A stretch of 64,000 nucleotides of DNA, from positions 1,054,001-1,118,000 of the forward strand of contig JALQBC010000002.1 of the NCBI GenBank assembly GCA_023375675.1, read 5' to 3'. Source of the DNA: Cytospora piceicola (lineage: Eukaryota > Ascomycota > Sordariomycetes > Diaporthales > Cytosporaceae). The translations under genes were made by a program, and so were the position numbers. The notes beneath the pieces are model-generated. The model ran no database searches. It was given only the letters and a program-made list of their open reading frames with translations, and had not been told where the DNA came from. Numbering within the stretch: the first letter of the stretch is position 1; every line of letters begins with the position of its first letter. Of this stretch, positions 54,282 to 63,407 are shown one piece after another.

Positions 54282-54709
54282 GAAAAAGGAAGGGAAAGGC
54301 TAGGGTTCGGGTTAAGAACCTTAAGAACTTAGAGAACTAAAACTATTAGTTTAAATAGTAAGCCTACCTTAAGGGCTACGATTTAATTAAATATACCGTT
54401 TAATAGCCCTTTTTCTACAGATTTAGATTTAGGTAAGTTTATTTTAATCGGATTAAAACTCGAGCGTGCATCTTAATATAAACCTAAAGGCCTAGGTAAG
54501 TAAAGAGGAAGGGAAAGGCTAGGGTTCGGGTTAAGAACCTTAAGAACCTACAGAATTAAAACTGTTAGCTTTAATATTAAGCCTACCTTAAGGGCTACGA
54601 TTTAATAAAATATACCGTTTAATAGCCCTTTTTCTACAGATTCAGATTTAGGTAAGTACGTCTTAATCGGATTAAAACTCGAGCGTGCATCTTAGTTCGA
54701 ACCTAAGGT
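54282..54709 (+). repeat. 219-bp direct duplication
   Basis: Two copies start near 54282 and 54501. GGAAGGGAAAGGCTAGGGTT opens both and CTCGAGCGTGCATCTTA closes both. Most differences are transitions. RIP is light here compared with the rest of the block. Confidence 0.85.
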
Positions 54710-55020
54710 CTGCTGTAAAAGGTCTTATCGTAGGCCTTATCGTAATCGGCCTTATCGTAGGCCTTAAAGTGACCGTAAGCCTTCCGGCAGGCATTAAAGG
54801 CCTTACAATTGCTAGTGCATTTAGTCACGGAACGACTAGAATCACTGCTTTCAACAGCCAATCAGATCCTCTAGACGGGTGCTGTAGCGAATCAGCATGA
54901 TTGTAATTCAGAGCCAATCAGAATCAAAAACAGGTGGCACACATCTCAAGGGCAACAATTTCTGTGTGCTCGCCCGCCTTGTAAAACAAACATCAACCTT
55001 CCTAACGGAAGGCATATATA
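54710..55020. other. Un-RIPed unique segment near the right end
   Basis: CpA and TpG return to normal frequency between about 54770 and 55010, so this part was probably single-copy and escaped RIP. Open frames here are short and unconvincing. It contains three CCAAT-like boxes and the hairpin CCTTCCTAACGGAAGG at 54997-55012, which is an exact reverse copy of the hairpin at 51245-51260. Confidence 0.6.
54856..54921 (+). promoter_or_regulatory. Three CCAAT-like boxes
   Basis: AGCCAATCAG at 54856-54865, AGCGAATCAG at 54886-54895 and AGCCAATCAG at 54912-54921 are spaced by 30 and 26 bp. CCAAT is the binding core of the fungal HAP/CBC complex, so this could be the remains of an element promoter. 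No gene is visible on either side within the element. Confidence 0.35.
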
Positions 55021-55021
55021 T

Positions 55022-55198
55022 TAGCTTTAAATATATTCTAAAAACATATACTAGACTCGAAGATACACTTCAAAAACATATATTATACTCGAAAATACAC
55101 TCTAAAAACATATATTAGACTCGAGATACACTCTAGAAACAGTGTCTCAGGAGTTAAGACCTGCCGAAAATAGAGAAAATTTACTCTCGCTTGACAGG
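55022..55198 (-). repeat. Right terminal inverted repeat with subterminal units of about 32-33 bp
   Basis: Read inward from 55198, the sequence carries TCAAGCGAGAG, GGCAGGTCTTAACTCCTGAGA and then about three tandem units of the type GTGTATCTCGAGTCTAATATA. It pairs with 6309-6445. Such subterminal repeats are common in DNA transposons, where they bind the transposase. Confidence 0.75.
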
Positions 55199-55606
55199 GA
55201 GGTCCGTGTACACGCCGCCCTCGAGCCCGAGGACTAGATACCTGATGAGGTCCGCGCGCATGCCTGTGCTCCTCAGCTCCCTCAGGGCCCTCGCGAGGTC
55301 GTTATCGCCGCCGCCGCCGCCGCCGCCCCCCCGGTAGAGCCGCGCGGCGAGGACGGTGGCCGTCTTGTCCGTGTGGAGGTGGTGGGTCCAGCCCGGGTTG
55401 GAGGTGATCCAGGGCTCGGCGCAGTCCATTGCCGGCTGGACCTTGTTGTCGCCTGTGACCTGCCATATCTTCCTGACCGGGATGGAGTGGTGATAGTTTT
55501 GGCCTTGTCGGGCGTTGCCACCTCGTCTCCAGTAGAGTATGACGACGATCGTGAGTACGGCCCATGTGAGTGCCACACTGAGCCGGTGTCCCTGGCGCAT
55601 TTGCAA
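55199..55606 (-). pseudogene. 5' half of a split GT32 (Och1-like) alpha-1,6-mannosyltransferase
   Basis: The ATG at 55606 opens 136 codons that form the N-terminal half of a Golgi type II glycosyltransferase. There is a short cytosolic tail, a membrane anchor at about residues 9-26 (LSVALTWAVLTIVVILYW), then IPVRKIWQVTG and the family core ADLIRYLVLGLEGGVYTDL, which leads into the DXD motif. Just after the first Asp and a Leu codon the frame enters the inserted block and stops within six codons. The second Asp and the rest of the catalytic domain are at 5700-6308. The truncated product would lack the catalytic centre. A Gly run comes from a GCC repeat near 55308-55325. No stop or frameshift interrupts the half gene. 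Confidence 0.85.
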
Positions 55607-56158
55607 TCGTGTTCTGGGGTAAATTTGATGTGTACGCCAACGTGTCTACGTCGCGAATTGAACGAAACCCCCTTGAAGATAGTAAGGAGATCCCGGGTAA
55701 GCGGCAAGAAGGGCCCATATATAGATAGTGCTACATTTCACATTGTAGCTGCAGAGCAGGGGGGGCACATTGCATGAAAACAGTTAGTAGCTGAGACCAA
55801 ACCACCAGAACGCTTTAGTAAGGCATCGTTACTGAATTATTCGCGACCTACGGAACCTGGAGACGTTTTTTCCTGTCATCGTAAAATAAGATAAAAAATT
55901 CCTCCTGTCCTTGAGTGTGTGCCCCCGAACCAATGTTTTAAAGAGCCAACACTCCAACACCAACACTCATTCTTCAATGCTTTCAAGGACCAACAGGTAG
56001 CAGAAGACCTGCTACTTATTATTCATACATGAACGACCCCACCCCCCCCCCCCCGAAAGAAATACCCTGCCCACATTTCACGTTCGAGCCCAGCCACCAT
56101 CCAGAGGCTGCTGATGAAAGCTAGACATGGTATCAGGTACCACTGTAAGCAGACTGGT
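55607..56158. other. Intergenic region: GT32 promoter and spt16 3' UTR
   Basis: No gene is seen. A run of 13 C lies at 56042-56054. This stretch keeps the original 5' side of the broken GT32 gene, so a truncated transcript could still start here. Confidence 0.5.
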
Positions 56159-59100
56159 TTAGCGTCTCTGCTTCTTCTTTGACTTGGGACGCTCCTCCTC
56201 CTCCTGGCCATTCTCACGGTCGCGCTTCTTCGCCTTGCGCTCAAGCTCATCCCAATCCTCTCCCTCCTCCTCGTCGCTCATGTCATCCTCCTCACTTGCA
56301 TCCGCAGAAGCGTTGGAGTCGAAGTCGGAGCCCTCCTCGCTGGACTCAGAAGCGTCTTCGAGCTCGCTCCCGCTGAGCTCCCAGTTGCTCTCCTGTGATT
56401 CCTCGTCGGAGCCACCTTCCTCGTCAGAGTCGTTCGCCAGGAAGGACCAACCTCCATCGGCAAAGAATTGGTGGGTGTCGGCAGTGACGGTCTTCATAAT
56501 GGTAGGCCAGTTCAAGTTCAGAGGACCCTCGGTGAAGGCGAGATCCGAGGAATCAAGGAAATCCTTGACATCCTCTAGCGAGTCCATAGGGATTGTGTTG
56601 ACGTGGTATGGCGGTCGTGTGAAGTCCTTGAAGATGAAGACGAGATCAAAGTTCTTCAGGCCAAACTGAACACGCTCAAGATGTGCAACCTCAACATCCT
56701 CCAATGTGATCACCATGAAGGGTGGCTCTGTAAGCTGGATCAGGCACTCTGTGGTTGGTTGGATGTAGACGTTGCTGCGGAACGGAACACCGTGGAAGCC
56801 GAGATCCCGTATGGGCATGTCAACCTCAATGTTCTCATTTCGGCCAGCCTCAGCTACCTTCTCGGCGAAACCCTTGAACAGGCGATCGAGTTCTGCACGT
56901 CGGCGACGCTCTTCTTGTTCGGCCTCAAACTCGTCCTCATCACCATAGCGGTACTTCCGCTTTCGGTTGCCCGTCTCGTCGAACTGAATGTCAGTGGCCT
57001 CACGGTAGAATTGGACATCCTTCGTCTTCTTCTTGTTGCCAACGATGATCGGGTCCTTGAGATGAATATGGATAATAACGATGAGTTCGTGCTCGCAGGG
57101 CTGGAAGAACAAGTGGCGAACGTTGGAGAATAGGATGTCAACTCTGTGGTGTGGGTTCAGGGGTGACTGATATCGGATACCGTTCTGGTGTATCTCGACC
57201 TTGCCAGGAACCCGCTTGCCCTCCATCGCAGGTCGCAGGAAGACGTTGTCCAAAACAGCAGGGCGACGGTCTAGGACGGATTAGTAACTGACTCATAATA
57301 AAAAGAAACTTTGACTTACTTCGAATTTCGACAAGCTTGTCTTGCTCGACGACGTCCTCCATATCTTTCTTCTCCTGCTCCTTCTTGGATACGTCTCGCT
57401 TCATATTGGAGATTTGGTTCGCTATCTCAGTGTATCGCTCACCATCCGTCGAACGGAATGTCAGACTCCTGACGAAGTGAGCGGACGCATCCTCGAAGGG
57501 CTGGTCTTCCCTTCGGCCAACACCCTGACCAGGCGACAGGAAGTTGATCCGGAGGTAAGACCACTCGCCCTCATCGCTCTTACTCGCGTTCTTGATAGTG
57601 GCTATGTGGAACGGAACGGGGCGGCCCATAACGGGAAGGATGATGGTCGAGTTCTTCAGATCAACAACGATACTCAAGTCCCGAACCTTGGCTGGGAACT
57701 GGTTGTCACGCTTGTATGACTCGAAGCGCTTGAACTTCTTGACTTCGGTGCCGTTCTGATCACTAGTAGACTCGGCAAACCTGGCAAGACCCTCCTTCTG
57801 CTTCTTGGAAGCCAGTTCCTTTTGGTGGTCTTTGCGTCTCTTCTCAGCCTCCTCGTCTTTCTCGTGAGCGCGGCCTGACCGCAGCCGCGAGGTGGTGATG
57901 TTCTTGGTGGCCACAGCTCCGACGCGAGAATCTTTCTTCTCCTTCTTGGGAGCAGGCTCCTCCTCGTCGTCCTTGAAGAAAAATGAGGTGGAATCGGGGT
58001 CAGCAGCAGCCTCACCGGTGAAGTTGACTGTACCCTCGCCAGTAACTCGGACGGTGTCTGTCACGATCAGGGAGTAGGTCTTGCTGTTCTTGTCCTGCGC
58101 CTGAGGGTTGTCGAGGTCTTGGAAACCTGTAGAGATGCAGAGCGTTGTTCCATCCTTCATAACACGGGTGTTCTTGGCATTCAAGATTAGGGTCGTGTCC
58201 TTGCTCTCGAGCCCGATGCCGTATCCAACGTTCTTCAGGAAGTGCTTTTCAAGCTCCGGTTTCTTGCTCCTGATGTAGCTCACAGCCTTGCTGTAGACCT
58301 CCCTTGCAACAGCTCCATCCCGGATCTCCTTGAGGATCAAGTTGTGAACGGTGAGCAGGAACCGGTAATTGGACTCTTGTGTCTTGTTGGGGTCCACCAT
58401 GTACGTTCGGGCAATGCTGGAGCAGTAAGACTTGTAGCGCAGGCCCATGCCGGCAACAATGACACCGGCATGGAGGTTTTCCTCGCTAGGCTCAGCCTGC
58501 ATCTTTAAATCGAACTTTCCGCCACTGTATATAGCTGGGCCAATGACCCAATCAAGCTGGTTGGGGTCGAAATCGGGAGGGAGCTTGCCCGAAGCGGGCA
58601 GCTTGACTGTCTTCCAGAATTTCTCGTCGTCGAGCTTCCCGTCGACCTTGTCAGCCAGTGCCTGGTGCTTGACCTTCTTTTCTTGGTCAAGAATGTTGGA
58701 CATCTCGTCGAGGAAGTATGAATGCATAAGCGCGACGCAAGCCTTGGACGAGTTCCTCACTGCGCGGAGCTCAGCCTCGTCCTTGGCTGAGAAGGCAGCA
58801 GAGGAGAGCGCTTGGGTGACATCGACCTCTTCAACATCCTTGCAGTTCTCGGCGAAGACTTCCTTCCACTCATCGACAAAGGGGCCCTTCGACGCATCCT
58901 TGGACAGGACGCCCACTTTCTTCTGTTCGAACAACTGCCATTAGTTGATAGCACTCACTCCTTCCAAGCTGGACCATGACTTACGCCCGCCTTCTTGATG
59001 ACGTCGGCAACTTTGAGAAGAAGCTTCTTGCTTTCCTCGGTATCCTTGCCCCGCACGAGGACCTCTACAGGGAATTTGTCGCTCTTGATCTGGTCGAGAT

Positions 59101-59508
59101 ACTTGGCTATGTCCTATGGTCAGGTCTCACTCGACCACACAGTCGCATATATTGGGAAAGCGCACCTTTCTTCTGGGTCGTGAGGATGTAAAGGGTTTCG
59201 AGGGTGAAGACCATCAGAGTGGTAGGGAACTCGTAGCCTAGCAGCCAGAACTGTGCAAGGCGGACACGTTGTTAGCCTGGGGATGTGACAGCGCGGAACG
59301 GTGAAAGCGACCGAGGTCAGACACGTACGTGCATAGCATTGTTCTTCTGGAAACCCTGGGCCTCCTCCATCTTGCCCATCATGACCACGATGGAGGAGGC
59401 GCCTCCGAAGAGGACATCTCCAGATCGCTTGTCAGCCTTCCAAGCATTGATGAAATGCGAGATGCGCTCATGGAAGAGCTTGTTGTCAATCTTGATCGCA
59501 TCCGACAT
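56159..59508 (-). CDS. spt16: FACT complex subunit Spt16
   Basis: Five exons on the minus strand, 59329-59508, 59166-59250, 58985-59106, 57320-58922 and 56159-57270, join in frame to 1033 residues, the usual length. Spt16 with Pob3/SSRP1 forms FACT, which takes H2A-H2B off and puts it back during transcription and replication in the nucleus. The N-terminal region is the peptidase-like 'pita-bread' fold without catalytic function ([24 protein letters not shown]). After a charged linker come the middle domains ([30 protein letters not shown] is split by the last intron), then the Rtt106-like part and a strongly acidic C-terminus ending in a Lys/Arg-rich tail. I chose [10 protein letters not shown] as start, since it matches the family, over an in-frame ATG 15 codons upstream. 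The fourth exon could instead start 12 bases earlier, at a nearer CAG. Confidence 0.95.
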
Positions 59509-60985
59509 CGTGACTGCTTGCAAAGACCAGTGTTGTGGCGATGCTGCTGTCAAGATATCGAGGTGCAGCGAGAGTTGCTGCGATGATGTGGAGAGATGGC
59601 GACGGTTGGATTGATGGCGACGAGGTTGGATTTGGAGGGAGCTGCTCGACGCCTCAAGTGCTAGCCACTAAAGTATTAGTGGGTTTACAGCACCACGGAT
59701 CGCGTCGCGTCAACGGTGTCTCGGCAAAGGGGTTTTTGTTTTTGCCTTGAAGCTCGGGCCAACAAAATCAATGTGGTCTGTGCGTGCGTCTTGACCTTTC
59801 AGAGTCGGTAGAATTGTCCAACTCAGGGTTTGGGGCAAAGAGCCTACTAACGGTTCCAGGATTGGTACTCTGGTTCGTATAACAAAGAGGGCCAGGCCAG
59901 TCTACGGTACCTAGGTACTCAAGGTGAGAAGCGATATTTGTCGATGCGGTGGCCTACCTGCTCTACTTCCTACCTAAGTACCCAGGTAAGTAAGCTGGCT
60001 ACTTACTCAAGTACCTACCTAAGAAGATAGGTCAGGCTCCCATGACTTCTTCACTGGTGGCAAGGCAACTGGTCCGAAAAGTGGTGATAGTTCTCCTAAC
60101 CCTCCAATGTTACCCCCCCTCCCTTCTTGCAAGCTGGGGTTTAGGCCTTTTATCAGGGTTGGGGTTGGGGTATTCAGTGTCAAGTAAGTACTTGCAGTTC
60201 TTCGAAGCACTTCTCCAAGAATCCTCTGGATCATACACATATGTATGCAAACCCCATCTTAGAAATAGCACAGAAAGTCGACTGTTCGATGCTACCTACA
60301 TGCATCCTGAATTGTAATACCAGCCCGGCTTATACTATCACGATAATTCGATTTCTAAGCAAGAGCCCTAGGCGGCTTCGCTTTTGAGTGGGCCCACTAT
60401 GTGAGTAGGACTGGTACCTCTAATAAAGTCTGACAGTCCCTAAGTGTGCCGCGACTCACGGTGCCGGAGGACCGGTAGCCGGAGCCTTCAGAAGCCTTTT
60501 CCACAAGTCGTGTTCTACTTATTACTTGAGTAGTTCCCGCCAACATCAACTTTTTACATCATGAGAATTGCTTCGCCTATTCATTACCCTGTCGACATTG
60601 CATGTCAGTAGCCACCCAATCGCAGTTCAGGAATATTGCGCGACCACTATCGTGTGATCTGCACGACCTGATTGACATCGAAATCACAACGTGGGGACGG
60701 ACGTATCCAACCCCCGTCTTGCCGCCTGTAGATACACGATATCTTTTTATGTTCAGATTGCTTCTCTCACTTGTTGCTCACATCACCAATCCAAATCCGG
60801 TGACCCAGGCCCTCCCATTGAATACTGCCAAAGGCCATTTTCATTGTCAAAAACTTCGACTGAGGGGCCGGGATGGTGCTGTGAGGTCACTCGGGCTAAA
60901 TTCGGATATCATCGGCTTGCAAGCTGCAGACGGTAGCACTTGAGAAGAGTTGAAACCACCGACGACAAACAGACGGAGTTTCACG
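59509..60985. promoter_or_regulatory. Divergent intergenic region between spt16 and glutamate-cysteine ligase
   Basis: About 1.5 kb separates the two start codons, so it should hold both promoters. It contains a 12-bp palindrome GTACCTAGGTAC at 59907-59918 and a cluster of TACCTA/TAAGTA motifs at 59969-60030. The open frames at 60602-60943 have no family look and probably lie in the 5' UTR or promoter. Confidence 0.55.
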
Positions 60986-63407
60986 ATGGGTCTCTTGTAT
61001 GTTCCCCGTCCTGATCTTCACTACCTAGGTAGATTGTGGAGTCTATAGTCGAGGCTATCTGCTCACATACGTCTGTGAAGAGCACTCGGGACGGCCCTGG
61101 ACTGGCCAGACGCTAAGAAGCAGGCCGATCTGGTTCGCGAATGGGGCATAAAGGTATGAACTGTCATAGACCTTGCTCCCCTTCCCCTTCACGAACCGTT
61201 ACTAATGGTATGGGCAGCAACTGTTAGAAATATGGAACAAGGCCAAGGGCAAGGAGTCAGACGCCATGCTCTGGGGTGACGAGGTCAGCCTCCCTACTCC
61301 TCCGCCTCCAGTGACTGACTTCGGGAACCACGTTACTTATGCTGCGGTGTCTTCCAGGTCGAGTATCTTGTAGTGACGTATACAAAAGATGATCCTCAGG
61401 TGCTTCTATCCCTTAGGCAGGCAGATATCCTGGAGGCCCTGGCATCGGACAAGACGCTTGCCGCCCAAGGCGGCTGTGTCCCAGCTCTTCAAGAGATATC
61501 CGGAGCAAAGTAATGCCAAGCCACTCCATCGCACTGTCTTGCATCATCTGGCTAACATCAAATCTCAGAGCAAACGAGCCTCTTCCTGTGTTTCATCCCG
61601 AGTTTGGTAGGTTCATGCTCGAGGCGACGCCTGGAAAGCCATGGGGTATCGAGTTCAGGGAACTACTTGACGTGGAACCCAATATGATCCTGAGACGGGT
61701 CATTGCCAAGGACCATATGCGACCGGATGAGCACCCCATTACTCTCACCACTTTCCCCAGGATAGGATGTCCCGGAGTCTTCACCAAACCACACTATCCA
61801 GTTTCAGGACCTCGGCTGCGCTCGCAGTTTGTGCCCGACGAGATCGCAAACCCCCACATTCGCTTCCCTACCTTAGCTGCAAACATTCGCTGGAGACGAG
61901 GCAAGAAAGTCGAGGTTAACGTACCGGTCTACAAGGACAAGAACACACCATGGCCATGGAAGGACCCGACTGTGAATTACGATTTACACCAGTGGCCCGA
62001 GGATGATGATGTGAGAAACGGTGCATCCCCAGACAATTTCATCCACATGGACGCCATGGCTTTTGGCATGGGTAGCTGCTGCCTCCAGATCACTTTCCAG
62101 GCCAAGAACATCACTGAAGGAAGGAAAATGTACGATCAGCTCAGCCCCCTTGGACCTATCTTGTTGGCTTTGACGGCGGCAACACCCGTCTATAAAGGCT
62201 TCTTGGCGGACACCGACGTCCGCTGGAACCAGATCAGCCGAGCTGTGGATGACCGGACACCCGAGGAGCTGGGCGAAAAGGTAGGCGTTCGATCTATAAT
62301 CTTTCGTCTGATCTCAAGACAAGCTAACCCAAGCAGCCCCTTCAAAATGACCGCTGGCGCATCCCCAAATCCCGCTATGCATCCAACTCAACATATATCT
62401 CCACCGATTCACGATTACGGCCCGAGTACTTCGACCCGAATCTCGTCATCGACGGGGCCATTAAGCAAAAGCTCATCGACGGTGGCATGGATGACCGGCT
62501 TGCGACGCACTTTGCGCATCTTTTCATCCGGGACCCCATTGTCATCTTCGAGGAGGATCTCGAAACTCTGGACCTGAGCAAGACGGACCATTTCGAAAAC
62601 ATCCAGTCGACCAACTGGCAGCACATGCGGTTCAAGCCCCCACCGGCCGACAACACCATCGGCTGGCGTGTCGAGTTCCGGCCCATGGAGATCCAGATCA
62701 CCGACTTCGAGAACGCCGCGTTCACGGTCTTCATGGTGCTCATCACGCGGGCGATCCTCTCGTTCGACCTGAACTTCTACATCCCCATCGCCAAGGTCGA
62801 CGAGAACATGGAGACGGCGCACCGCCGCGACGCGGTCCTCAACGAGAAGTTCCACTTCCGCAAGACGCCCTTCACGGCCCGCCGCTCGCCCCGCGCCAGC
62901 GGCACCAACACGCCCAACGGGGCAGGCGCGAGCTGGCCGCCGGCGCCGCCGGGCCCCGTCGAGGACGAGTACCGCCCCATGAGCGTCAACGAGATCATGA
63001 ACGGCACCGCGGCCGCCACGGGCGGCGGCGGCGGCGACCTCGACGGTGACGAGGGCTTCCCCGGGCTCATCCCGCTGGTCGAGAGCTACCTCGACAGCGT
63101 CAACGTGGACGTCGTCACCCGCTGCGAGCTGGACACGTACCTGGCCCTGATCCGCAAGCGGGCCAGCGGGGAGCTGTGGACGGCGGCGAAGTGGATCCGC
63201 CACTTCGTCGGCGGGCACCCCGGGTACAAGGCCGACAGCGTCGTGTCGGAGGAGGTCAACAAGGACCTCGTGGGTGCCGTGATCGAGATCGGGGAGAGGG
63301 AGTGCGGCGGGAAGGGGTTCAACGACCTGGGCCACATCCCTGGACTTGAAAACATGCTGGGGAAGTTCCGCCGCGGTGGCAGCGGCAAGAATGGTGTTTC
63401 TGCTTAG
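60986..63407 (+). CDS. gcs1: Glutamate-cysteine ligase (gamma-glutamylcysteine synthetase)
   Basis: Six exons, 60986-60996, 61081-61153, 61218-61283, 61358-61509, 61569-62280 and 62337-63407, join in frame to 694 residues, close to other fungal enzymes. It joins glutamate and cysteine with ATP, the first and limiting step of glutathione synthesis, in the cytosol. Family signatures are clear: WGDEVEYLVV, formed across an intron; FMLEATPGKPWG; HMDAMAFGMGSCCLQ; RWRIPKSRY; STNWQHMRFKPPP; and GWRVEFRPMEIQ, which carry substrate and metal ligands. A low-complexity insert (about GTNTPNGAGASWPPAPPGP) is normal for fungal members. The first exon has only 11 coding bases and its intron ends with the less usual AAG, but this is the joining that gives the conserved MGLLALGT start. 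It is divergent from spt16. Confidence 0.95.

Larger units (their letters stand above)
6309..55198. mobile_element. 48.9-kb RIP-degraded AT-rich insertion with terminal inverted repeats
   Basis: The block begins and ends exactly where the two halves of one GT32 gene stop matching. Its outermost 130 bp or so are imperfect inverted repeats of each other. Composition differs sharply from the flanks: TpA-rich, almost no CpA or TpG, CpG retained, which is the product of repeat-induced point mutation. ATG is very rare and TAA/TAG very common, so open frames are absent. I found no transposase, reverse transcriptase or tyrosine recombinase, so the class is unknown. It may be one giant DNA element, such as a degraded Starship, Maverick or other TIR element, or a nest of elements inside one. 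No clean target-site duplication is visible. Confidence 0.75.

Noticed and set aside
54685..55118. Two short plus-strand frames near the right end of the block
   Set aside because: They run through the 219-bp repeat, the un-RIPed segment and the terminal repeat units; no family features. The first depends on repeated TATCGTAGGCC units.
6309..55198. Starship element with a captain tyrosine recombinase
   Set aside because: Size and cargo-like layout fit, but no recombinase frame or remnant could be recognised at either end, so the class is left open.
62415..63335. 306-codon minus-strand frame opposite the ligase gene
   Set aside because: Antisense shadow of the conserved last exon; Val/Asp/Arg-rich without motifs.
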